Assembly (NCBI GenBank): GCA_022496805.1
Contig: CM040103.1
Coordinates: forward strand, 6,218,001-6,282,000
From: Pohlia nutans
Lineage: Eukaryota > Streptophyta > Bryopsida > Bryales > Mniaceae
Direction of reading: 5' to 3'
DNA length: 64,000 nt
Below are positions 1 to 12,900 of the stretch, piece by piece. The translations under genes were made by a program, and so were the position numbers. Each line of letters begins with the position of its first letter. Positions within the stretch are counted from its first letter, which is position 1. The notes beneath the pieces were generated by a model. It searched no databases. It was not told the origin of the DNA and saw only the letters and a list, made by a program, of their open reading frames with translations.

Positions 1-245
1 AATCATACAAAATTTCAAATTCTAAGAATAAAATTTGTAATTTTGGTGAATTTTATATGGTAAATGCTTCTAAATTCATTAAATGAGTATTTAAAACTAT
101 TTTTGGAAGTTTGACCATAAGGGTAATTACTAAACATCATGCTTTTCATTTTCTCCTTTGGAACGGACTTCATCAAAGTTGCAGAAGTAACATTTCATAA
201 CACATCTACGTTTTACCCTTACCCCCTCTGTCATTTAGGAGTCGA
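1..245. mobile_element. Right end of a TTAA-flanked element (family C)
   Basis: The segment from about 120 to 240 closely matches 56964-57075: phrases about a 'catcatgcttttcattttc' block, a 'cttcatcaaagttgcagaa' block and the terminal 'tgtcatttaggagt'. In the 56 kb copy this is the right end of a 965-bp element flanked by TTAA. Here the left end lies outside the window and the final TTAA is mutated. No coding capacity is visible. Confidence 0.5.
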
Positions 246-2210
246 GGCCTAGACTTTGTATCCCTACCAAAGTTTCCAAGATTTTGTCCAATGCTCTTGG
301 ATGCTCTTTGTTTTCACTCTTACTAGTTTGACTCTTTGTCTTACTAGTTTGACTCCTAAATTCTCTCATACAATGACAAGTGTCATCTTTCATACTATGT
401 TCCAAGGAAAGTTATTGAATTAGTAAAAAACCAACCAAACAGTAGGCGGTGCAATATTCTATTGCTTAAGAATATTATGGATGTCACAACACTTTGATTC
501 TTCCGATTCTCACTCTTTGGAGAATAGGTACATGGCACTTTCTTCTTGAATTGTAAAGTACCCATTCTTTGAAGATTGAGAAGGTTTATTCTTCTCCTCT
601 GTAGATGAAGAATGAACGTGAGTTTTGATTCTCCGTGGAGATTTTTTCACCCCAATTCATTAGACCAATTTTGAATGTGAACTTAAATGATCTTTCTTAC
701 CAATATTGATTGATGCAAGGTAAATTCCCCTAATTTGCTATAATTGTTCCGCCATTCTTCACATGCATTTTAGGGGTGTCACAACCTGGTTCGTGGGGAA
801 TGGCGATGATTGCCTCCTAAATTCTCTCTCCATGTTCTCAATCTTCGAAGAATCAACTATTTGAAAGTGCCAAAACAACCCTTACTTCTTCTTTTACAAC
901 AAAATTATCATATAAGAACACAACCAATGTTATTTTATTTACCGTTGGTAAAGCAACACGTGCCTTGAATGTGGTGAGGTAGAAAAAAAGAGATAGAATC
1001 ATCCATATATATGGGTTCTTCCACAAAATTATCTATTGCAGTAACTTCATAGTCCAAATAATGGCAGTTTAATTTATAAAAAAAATTAGAAGACTTTTGT
1101 GATTCTATCCACATATTTTTTACCATTGTTTCTAGTGTAAAAGTAACCACTCCCAAAACCAAGTAAGACATTCTAACAAAAATTTGCTAGAATTTTTTGG
1201 TTGTGATAACGTACTTGTTCCATGAAGTACCTTGAGGGGAGGATGTAATGGCTCCCACTTTTTATTATAAGGTAGTTTGATCCAATAACACACACATGCC
1301 TAATTCCGTTAAAATGTAGGTTTGCCAATGATTCTAGAGTAGAATAGAAAGCTACAATACATGCCTTATGTTTTGGCCACTTGGAAGTTAAAAGCATGTA
1401 CTACTTCCTTATATTCTCATTTTAGAATCAATGAGTGTTCTTTGTTTGAGTGGAATTGGTTCAATGGGTGGTATTGTATAAGGCTACTTTGCAACGCAAG
1501 CCGTGTACACACGTAAGGACGGTTTTGCCTTATAAATTGTTATGCCACATTTTGACACAATCTAACCTAATCTATTATATTGTGACGCTTACCGATACGC
1601 ACGTGAAGACAATTTCACTACTGTAATTGTCATACCAAAATTTGACACATGTCAGCCTAGTCAATTTTATAACGCAAAACATTAGGCATGCATACACACG
1701 AGAATGGTTCTTTCACCAAAATTGTCATGCCAGATTTAAGCATGGGCCACTTTAGTGTTTTTTAAATGCAAACAGTAGTACACGCACACACATGTATGCA
1801 CGCTTCCCACGACAATTCCACATTAAAATGCTACTTGTTGGTTTTGTCATAGATCAACTTAGTTGTCAATAATGTCATAGAAACATGACTTTAAGGTACC
1901 CCAAAGTGTGCACTTAAAGTTAAGACTAGGAATCATGTGATTGCGTACATATGGCCCCTTATGTATGTACTAAACTATCACCTAAAACTTTTTTAAAACC
2001 ATGAAGTTTTTAAACACAATATGAAGTTCTTGTTGTAGAAATAAAATAAAATAAAAAACAATTTTAAATAATTTTAAACCAATTTTTGAAGTGAAAATCA
2101 ACACATTTTAGTTCAAACTCCTATCATTATTTTTATAAGATTTTAAAAACATTTAATCTTGAAATTTACACTAAATGATATACATATAAATGATATATAT
2201 ACATATAAAT

Positions 2211-2212
<2 letters not shown>

Positions 2213-2278
<66 letters not shown>
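2213..2278. repeat. (TA)n microsatellite
   Basis: About 66 bases of uninterrupted TA dinucleotide, preceded by a degenerate 'atatacatataaatg' repeat. Confidence 0.95.
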
Positions 2279-2280
<2 letters not shown>

Positions 2281-3077
2281 TTTAGCACCCAATTTTTTTA
2301 ATTTAAAAGGCCAAGTAATTTAGGGAATATGCTATTAAAACAAACTCATGTGATTCCTACTCTTAACTTTAAGTGCATTGCCTAAATAGGGTGCCAAATG
2401 GCACAATTCCCCGCACAATTCTAGGACTTTGAATTGGGGCCCTGAACAAATAGATTCTTGCTATATTATACATTGGAGTCTAATCTATATTTGGTAATTT
2501 AGTAAGAGAACTTGAGTATTTTTTTACTAAAGTATAGATAACTTGAGTATTTTTCAATTTTTTAAAAAATAACAGAAATTAAACTTGGTAATATTTGATT
2601 TAGTTAATTAAAACCTAAAGGACATATGATTTAAAAATATATATATTTTAAAGTAATAAACTTGTTAATACAAAACATCATGGATGAACATTTGGTAATT
2701 CAAGATTTTTATGATGTTTTTACAGTAATAATTTTATTACCATAAATTCGTCTATGGTAATATGATGGCACATATCTTACGTGCAATAATAATTTTATAA
2801 TTTATGAATCTACTATGTAATTTAAATGAATTTTAAATCTAATGCTTTATAATAAATTTATATGAATTTAGAGACACCTTCAAATAAACAAAATAGTCTA
2901 TTCAAATCATCGTTTATATTACATGAAATAAAATAAAATAACAATAACAATAATATTTGCGCCCCAGGTGCATTCTTTTATGTTTGTGAGAAATCATCTG
3001 TGTGCACAAGAGGGGGATTATCAAAAACATCAATGTACATGATACGCATTCAATAGCCATATTACAATTTAGTAAGA

Positions 3078-3197
<120 letters not shown>

Positions 3198-5065
3198 GCC
3201 CTTTTAAGATGTTGAACACATGTATTTATATCCCAAAGAAGTCACTATCAAAAATTTAGATAAGTATGAGAGAACAAATATAGGGTGCTTTTTATTCATT
3301 CGAGATAAAATTATAAATTTATAAAAGTAATATAGGGTGTTTTAAAACCAATTTGGGAATATTATTAAAAATTCCTATAATATATATAGAATATACCTTA
3401 TATATGCTATAAATATTAGAATATTCCAATTATTTCATAGCCCCCCCCAATTAAATACCCTTTTTACACTCATATGTACCCACTCTAAGTGATTCCCCCG
3501 ATATTTATATAGTAGAGCTTTTTAAACTTAATCGTATTTAAGCTAGGGTGGATGAATATGAACGAAAAGATGTTGATATCAAAAGTATAGTAGGTTAAAG
3601 TGGTCTTATGATCTTAGTGATCATGTCATGGTGAGTTTAGAAACGGTCATTTGCATTACAAACATGACTTGTAATGTTCAATTAAACATACATGAATTAC
3701 ATTTTAAGGATGAAAAAGTCTTCAATGATTTTTAAAATGAAATATAAGAATTTGACATTGTACACAACATAAGGGGGTTTCTTTCAATTTATTTAATTGT
3801 TTTACATTTATGTTGTAGGTTTAATTTTTAATTTTTTCAAGTATACATATATTTCCCTGTTTTTTATGACTAAATTTGTTCACATACTTTTGTTTGCACT
3901 AGTAATTTTTTTAATAGGGGTATTTTGAAGGAGGCCATGAATGCACGGGATGGCAAAGTTTAATAAAAAATATGCACTGAGGGCATTTTAGACTGCACCA
4001 AATGGCATATTTAGGGTCCGGGGACACTATTTTTAAACCTAGACACTATTTAATTTGAGGGAGATATAGTGTCCTCATAAGAGAAAAAATGAATGTAGTG
4101 TTCCAATAACATATAGCAACTTTATAATAAACACAGCACGCCACTTCATGGCACTCTCAATACTTGAAAAGAACATGGCACTCTCAATGAAAGTGAGAAT
4201 GACAAGTAGCAAACTCCTATGTAGTGTCAAGTGACACTATTTATCTTCACCTTTGAACAAATTCTGGTAAAAAACATCAATTCTCCTCATACACTAAACA
4301 CACCATTTAGTGTAGTACAGTTCAACATTGAAGTTTAAAAAAAAGACAAGTTTGATGATGCGATAAATATAGTAGTTGAACATTGTTGTATTTACATGGC
4401 ATGTTTGTACACCATAAGACGAGCCATAAGAAGAACATTTCATTTAAGCTAAACAAAAAAGTAAAAAAAAAAGTAAAAAAAAAAAAATTCTACATTTGTG
4501 AAGACTTTGGAATGAAAAGACTCCCTATTTTATTGTTTCTCTATCAAATGCTTGATTGTTGTAAGGATCTTCAAGTTGGTGTAGAGTAGTGAATGAACAA
4601 ATTCTAAATCACAATGTCTCCTTTATCAAATGCTTGATTGTTGTATGGATCTTGACGTGAGATTTTGAATGAATATATTTGATTCATGATGCTAGCTTTA
4701 AAACATTTCGTTGTCTTAATCAATGAGGCATTAGAACTTACTTATCGCAACAACTCCAATTAAGCCATAAGTCTATAACTACTCCTTTCTTTCCATTTCC
4801 ATTACTGTCGGTTCTATGATAATGTCATTCCTACACAAACAACAAAACCGCCACTACTAATAATAATGAAAAACACTGCAATGTAGATACATATAACTTT
4901 TGCATATGGTATCCAAATAACGCGTTCAATCCTCTTTCCCAACCTGAAGATACTAATAACAGGTCATTATAATAACAAAAACTATCTTCAAACCTCATAA
5001 CATAAGAATGAATCCAAAAAGATGATCAAATCATAGCAATAGAACAACGCCTACGATTGCAGTAA

Positions 5066-5325
5066 ACCCTAACACGAGCTAAAACTCTCGATCGAATTCC
5101 AATACTAGCACTACTTGAAAAACTCGCAATCGCAATTGACACAAGCTCTATAGAAAGCAAAAAATTAAAATAATAATAATAATAAATAAATAAAAACCAA
5201 TTGAAGGAACGAGGCCCTAACACGAGCTAAAACTCTCAATCGAATTCCGATGCCAGCACTACCTGGCAAACTTGCAATCGCAATGACACAAGCTCCATAG
5301 AAAACAAAAATGATAATAAAAACCC
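5066..5325. repeat. Two-copy tandem duplication, about 150 bp unit
   Basis: Both copies begin 'ccctaacacgagctaaaac' (about 5066 and 5216) and continue through similar 'gcaatcgcaat' and 'tagaaa' blocks. The copies are separated by an AAT-rich spacer and differ by scattered substitutions, so the duplication is not recent. Confidence 0.75.
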
Positions 5326-6956
5326 GATGAAAGCCATAAGTTTGTAACCACTTCCTTCTTACTATTTTCAATGTGACTCTCACTTTTCCCTATCTCAATT
5401 TGACATCCAATCATCTCATATTTAATTTCTTCATAATTAGATCATTCAAATACTTCATTCTTCACTATCAAATCATCTATGATTTTTTTTCCTTCATCAT
5501 CAATCATTTAAGATCTCCTTCCATTACAGTCATATCATTATATATACATATACATACATATATATATATATATATGTAGAATTCATTATTACATCAAAAA
5601 TTGCAATGTATGTGGTTTTTAAAGAAAAAGTGACTCCTCAAAAACCAACTTAGAAAATAGCCTTCTACTTAATCAATCAAAGATTGAAGAGAGTGGCTAA
5701 AATGCAATTCGTGTGTTTCAAAAAAAAATTAAAAAATTGAGAGTGGCTCCTTACTGTAAACTATCTTTAAAACTTCATATTCCAACCTCATATTTTAAAT
5801 ACTAGCTCAATTCAATTGATTTAAAATTCACCTTTGTTTTTTATATTTAAATTTGCAAAATCATAATAGTACCATTAAAATTTGGGATTTTAACATAACA
5901 TAGGAAATCCAAAATAAACTTTTGAATGTAGCTTAGTACATTACGAATATTCCTCAAGAGATCCTTTTTTTACTATATCAAAATAACATATTTAAAAAAA
6001 AATACTTTAATACTCTTCAACTTTCAGATTTTTAATTCAATTGTGTAAGCCAACCGTTCAATTAACCTATAATATGCAGATTTTTTTAGTAAAACAATAT
6101 ATTCTTAGAAGATAATTAAAATAGTCAATGGCAAGAATACTCTGAACCCAATGGTAGAAATCAATGATTAATATGGCAAATATTTTCATCAAAAATTTCC
6201 AAGCTGCCTTTACAAATTCAACAAAACTAAATTTTACCAATATTTAATCACAACTAGTAAGTACTTTCAAATCCAATTCACTTTGTTATGTAAAACATAA
6301 TGAGATTGTGCATAAATAAGACTTTCAAATTTCTTCAAACTTAGTCTATTAGACTGTTCTATACATAATCTACATGAGCCACATTTCTATAGATATGACG
6401 ATCAAAAAGTATGAGAAAATAAGGTAGTATGAGAAAATAAGGTAGCTAATAACCACCTTGGAAAGTTCTATTGTTTCAGTGTACTATTTTCCATGACTGG
6501 GCTTTTCATTCACTTCACCTCATACACAATTGTCACTTACAACAACAAAACTACAAAAAACACTAAATCCATACTAGAACCACGGCCTGAGTATCTATAC
6601 AATGACAAAACTATCACAGCCGGCGTAAGATTCGGCACTTGTAATACAAGGAAGATGTTAACATTGCAGCAGTTTAAACCTCCATTGAAGGATTTAACCC
6701 AAGGATTAATGGGACAATCTAATGTAACTACTCAAGTGTTTTAGTCTGTACATATCCTCTGGTTCACCCCACGTTGCTAAATGACATTGGCAGTGCCCTG
6801 TCAGTTCTCAACCCTGGGGCAGGAGCGTTAGATTAGATGGCTCTATTACTCAGAGAGCACTGAGTATCTGAATAATTCTAGTAGAATATTACAAGTTTTG
6901 AGTATATCGATGGAAATGACTATATCTATGATACAACGAGAGCTCCAGAAGAAAGT

Positions 6957-9900
6957 TCACTCATCTTCATCTGATGTCATGGCATCAATCAGGGCCTTCC
7001 TTGCACTTCTCCGAGACGCTGAAGGAGCCTCCAAAGTGGAGTCATCTGCACCATTGTCTTCAGCAGTATCTACCTGCACAAGTAGCTTGGGAACAAACGT
7101 GACAATACAGAGAAGTACAATTACTCTTGCACAAGAATCCAACAAAGCATGGTAGCTGTACCTTAAAGGACCAACAATTCATGGTTTAAAATGACAAATT
7201 CAATTGATCATATTGTGGAAAATATAATTCAAATGAGACCAAATTTTTTATCACTGGAATCAGTGAAGAACATTGCATGTGTTTGTCAAACAACGAATAA
7301 ACTTGGAAAAAAGAACAAGAGGCTGAATTTGGGCTTTTTGGTAATTTAGGGGTTAATCAGACAATGTCAGAATTCTAGAGCAAGAAAGGCCTTCGCAATT
7401 CACGTGTTAACTTCTTTTCCAAAAGATATTAACACATGTACTGCAGAGATACATTCTTGCCCAAGACTGTACACCCTTGGGTTTGCTGTCCGTTTAAGGT
7501 GTAGCTGCCTTAGCTGAGGTAACAGACTTCACACGAGGAGTTCAGGGAAAGTGGTTAGATGTCTTCATTGAAAAAATGAAAGAGAAACAAATGCTACTGA
7601 CCTCTCCATTGCTCAACGTCTGTTTCCTTTCAAGCCTGCGCTTCTTCAATTTTGTTGCAAGTTGATTCTCGTAGATGCGGACTTCTTGCAAGGCCGTTGC
7701 AAGATCTTGAGTGTCCTCAATGTCTGATGCATCTGAGGTCACGTACAGACATACGTAAGAGCTAGCATTCTACCAGTGGAAAATTGCATTGCATAAGAAG
7801 TGCTTTCCTATCTGTCAGAAAGCATAGGGTGAAGACTTCCAAATGGAACCCTTCCTCGATGGACACTGATACTCCACCCAGTCACATAAGTCCAGAAAAG
7901 AAGATAAATAACATAGGACTTTTGAATGAAGATTCTGTAAAGTAGGCAAAACTAGGCACCTGTTTCAGAGTCACCCCAAGTTGAGCTCATCGTCTTCTGC
8001 TCCACTGCAGGCCTTTTCCTCTCGTAAGTCTTCTCAGCGACAATCTCCTCATCTTCACCAGCTTTCTCCATCTCACTGTCAATGGGTAGGATGAATGTAT
8101 CCCCAGACTGTGGTAACGTCTTTGGAACGACTTCGGTCACTGAGTCCTCGATTGAGCCATTTTTTTCAGTGCTTGTAACCTTTGGCTGGTCTTCCTGCTG
8201 TGATTCGTGATTATCCTCTTCACACGACATCGATTGCCTGCCTTCATCTCCAGCACCAGCAATCCTCAACTGGAGTTCCTGTTCCTTGGGATGAGATTCA
8301 TTATCTAGATGCGTCTTTTTCTTTTGGAAAACACTTCTCATAGAGTGGTGCAGGGCTATGGGTACATCGTCATCGCTAGAATCTGCGTACTGTACCACTG
8401 CTGCAGGTTTTTTTGTTTGAGCATTTTTCCGCGCAGAAGGACCCCAAGAGGCCTTGAGAATGCTGCCAATAGGTAGCTCGGCACCTTCACCCTCCTCTGA
8501 TTGATCTGGGCTCAGTTCAGATTTCTGCTCTTCACTGTTTCGCTGACCTTCATCTTCATCGTCTGACATCTTTGCTAATTTAGATTTCCGCTTTCGAGGT
8601 TCAACGCAACCCAATTGCTGCAGTCTACGTCCGATTTGTGCAGTTGTAAAGACTCCATCAAGGTCATTCACTATAAGGTGCTTGAATCTTGTCATTCCCT
8701 TGTACCTGATGAATTTCCCATCACAAATAAAGTCAACAAACAAAACAAAAGCACATACCTAATTAAAAGTAGGAGTCACACAATAGCACAAGTCAACAAA
8801 CAAAACAAAAGCACATGCCCAATAAAAGTAGGAGTCAACAAACAAAAGCACATGCCTAATAAAAGTAGTTCAATCTGAACATGAGAGCTTACTTTTCAAA
8901 TAGAGATTGAAGTTTATGATCCTGCTCTTCACTGAATAATCCAGTTCTGCGTCTTCGTTTCGATACATCATTTCCTCCTTGGACGTCCGTAGCTGCAGAT
9001 TTCCTTTTTTTGTCAGTGGCCTTATTCTCATCATTTTTAAGAACACCATCCTGTCTGTTACCCTCGTCGTCATTCATTTCTTCATCGGATCTACTACCGG
9101 GGACATTATTTTCCTCTGCATCAGTCTGTTGCCCATCCGAAACACTCTCATTCTCACTGTCACTTTGACTTGTGATGTTCCGGAGTAATTCGTTCTGGGT
9201 GGTCTTCTTCCCGACAACTCTGGCAAGGCCCAACCGTTTTAAAGCTCGGCCAACTTGCGCAGGTGTGAAGGGCTCGCCAGACTCTTGAACAGCCCCAGCT
9301 TCCTCAAGTCCTTCTGCAATCAGCTTTGAGCAGCTGCGTTTCTCTTTAAACCTACAATGCATTACAATCCATGACCATAGTTAGGCTTTGATAGAGAGGG
9401 TATTGCTCTTGCTGCCAAGGGTAATGCTATCAGTTCAAGATCCAGGTCACAGGTGACAATTGAAAAAAATAGCTCTTGAATGTGAATGCAGACCTCTCAA
9501 ACAGGTCCTTAATTAGATCTTCCTGAAAGTCGGTGAAAGGCCCTTTCTTTTTCACAGCCCTCTGCCTATTTACTTTGCCCTTCTCCTTATTGCTGCAACC
9601 AAAAAGACATGTCATTTTGAAACTCGATCCCATTCTTGGGAACCCAACGCAATGAAGACACAGTACAAATCACATTTCTCGCAGTAAGGTAATCAGGTCA
9701 ATACTGTACCAACATATGACATATGCATCAAGTCAATACTGTACCAATACTTACATGTCTATCAGGTAAACACTGTACTAAACACGACAAACTTTTAAGT
9801 CTGGTAAAGAAATTTGCACAGAGAAAAAAAAAAGAGTCACAAACCTGTCCATAGATCTAAAGAGAGTCTCAACACTGGGCATTTTCGCATCGTCGTCATC

Positions 9901-12900
9901 GTCATCATCTCCCAAACTGTTCAACAAGGCTCTACGGTCCTGAACGTGCGCATTATTGTTGCCCATGTCGTCATCGTCATCGTCTCCCAAACTGTCCAAC
10001 AAGGATCTGCGGTCCTGACCCGGTACTATACCCTTGCTCACATGTTTACCGCCCTTGGAAAAGGTTTTCAGATCATGAATATGGTAGTTCGCTGTTATAC
10101 AGTGACAGTCTTGTTTTGATTTCCAGAAAAGAAGGTCCACAAATAACATGGGTGACGATTTGAGCTTTTCGAAGAGATGGCGAACAAGTTTCGTCAAAAA
10201 CGCGATCACAAACTGATGTTGGTCGGAGTTTCTGATGGTTCGGTTGGAAAGGATCTCATAGCAGGTTTGTAATATTGAGAGCTGCAAAAGAGCACATAAA
10301 CTTCTCAATGAGAGGGAGCCTAACCTTCGACAAGCCATGGCAAACGACAGAATTGTACTCCCTCCGTCCCAAAGTTATTGTCATGTTTGAAAGTCATGTT
10401 TGAAAGTGCTTTTTTAAATAGGTCAAAAAAGTACTTCCTTGTGGCTAATTTTATTTAGGTTGCAATGAACACATGCAATGTTCTTCAATCATTCTAGTGA
10501 CATAATTTGGAACCTTTTTTAATCATGTTTCTTACAATATGACCTACTTAGAAAAGCACTTTCAAACATGACAATAACTTTGGGACGGAGGGAGTAATAG
10601 GAAAACAGATGATGAATTTAGAGCTGCAACTTTCATGAACTAAAGTTTACCTGATATAACATAGGCTCCATCATGAGGTCCTCGCAGATTCGCTGCAGCA
10701 TCCGCACAATGTAATAGTTTATGGCCGGTGTGTTATGTAGATAATTCTTCAGGAGCCAGCAGTAGTTGTTCACGATCGTGTTGTCAGCGAACATTCTAAC
10801 GCACTTGTGAACGTCCAGTGTCTCCTCCTTAGTTCGCATCTCCTCTTCTTCCTCTTCGCTTTCATCCTCTTCGCTTTCCTCTCCTTCACGTTCCTCCTTG
10901 TCATTCTCAACCTCATCATTCTCAAGTTCATTCTCATGTTCTTCGTGGGCTGGTGCTTCAACAGGGCCAAGGTTAGTATCTGCATGCTCCGGATGCACAT
11001 CATTCAAGACAGGTACATTTACATTAGCGTCTTCTGGTCCAACTTCGGCTTCAGTCGAAGCAGCTGCATTAGCCTCATCGTGGGCAGTAGCTTCCCCTGC
11101 TGATTCAGGCGGTTGGTTGGTATTCTTCTGCGGAAGCTTGGAGTTCTTCTTCTTGGTACTTCGAGCTTTCTTCTTTACCTGAAGAAGAATACCGACCAGG
11201 AAAAGTAAGGAGCAGCCGTGGGTGATACACGGAAAATGATAATCTTTTATACCCTTTAGAACCAAGGATTCAAGGTTTTATTCAATTGATCATATCGTGA
11301 AAATTATATTTCAGATGGGACCAAATTTTACATCACTAGAACTAGTGAATATCATTGCGTATGATGGTGAAAAAAAAAAAAAAAATCGAACAAGAGGAAG
11401 TCCAAATAGGACCTACTGAATACTGTTAAAAAAAAACATGGTAATAATTCTGGTCACCGTGGACGCTTAGAGGTTAAGAGTAAAAAAAGCTATAAAGGAA
11501 AAGGAAGGATGTGATGACATACTCTCAGTGCTCCATCTTGCTTCGTGATGGAGTCCAGAAGCCGAAGCACAATGTGCGTAGTCTCTATCAATCCGGCCAA
11601 CTGACTGCACGCAAAAATGCTGTCAATATGGGAAATAGCAACCTTCCTTATTTTCAAAACCGCTGAATGACTGAAAACAGATCCGGCATTTAGAAAAGTA
11701 ATTCACTTGCTATAGTTGGAAGCATTGCTTCACGTGCCTGCGCGGTTGCTTATGAATATCAAAAGTCTTCATAAGACGAAAGATAAATGGGAGAATTCCG
11801 TTCTCTGTTTGGTCGTAGAAGACTTTATACAGCAAAATTCGCGCTACCCGAATTTCTTGTTTTCCTTCACTGGTGTTCTGATCCGATGCCTTGAGTATAT
11901 AGTCTAACATATGAATCTGCCAAAACACCCACACCAAACCAGGATACTGTTAATCCGCATCATTTAAAATTCTATACTTGAGCTCATTGGATATGCATAG
12001 ACAAAATAGACTCGATCCAGTACATCAATTTGTACAGTGCCTTAAAGACAAAATAAAAAAGGTACTTACTAAACATTCAGGCCCTTACTTCATCAAAGTT
12101 TAAGTCACGGATAAGCGATGAAATTACCATTTCTTTGAGAAGTGCTCCCGAAGTTGTTGCTGGGAACCACTCGTTGCTCTCCTTCGCGGATTCGACAAAG
12201 GCCTGCCATTTCATGGTGACGAGTATGAACATGTCTTCATCCATAGTGGATGCAATTCTACCACATCGTCCTTGAAACACAGCACCACTGTCTTCAGACG
12301 GGTATTGGCTCTCCCCACTTTGCTGTACGCCTTCGTTGGGCTGCACAGGGCGAGTTCTGAAACTGTCAGACATGTTGAACAAACTCAATCGTGGATTATC
12401 GACTTGCTCAATTACTTGACAAATCAATGTGGGAGTTTTAGACGCACCTTCTTCATCAGAAGGCACCGCTGATATGCCGTAAAAAAGTTGGCTACAGCAA
12501 AAAACATGACGATGTCCTGCGGCTGCACATTGTTCCTTTCACTTCGAATATCCGACTTGATAGTCTGCATAAGCACTGCAAATAGGAAACATCCTCTAAC
12601 AATCAATACTTCTTCCTTTAAGGAAGGTGACTGACACACAGGTCATGATCCTAGTATACCTACATGAGATTCACATACAAAGCAATGGACTATAGAGCTA
12701 CTAATGTGTTCAAAATCCCTCAAACGACTGAGTGATCCTTTGATCGAAGCAAAAGGACTTAATACGATCACAGAATAACTCACAGTTGTAATTGCCCTCC
12801 AGAAGCTGGTCTGCGAATCCTCTCAGCAAGCTGCATACAGTGGAGTTCGATCGAACATGCAACGGAAGGTCGGTCGCAACTTTCTTCACAAGCCCTCTTT

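Noticed and set aside
12341..12447. Reading TIM through 12448 without an intron, or with a 41-bp intron
   Set aside because: Direct read-through breaks the frame expected from the preceding exon, and 41 bp is too short for a plant intron; the 107-bp intron ending 'cctgtgcag' keeps phase 0.
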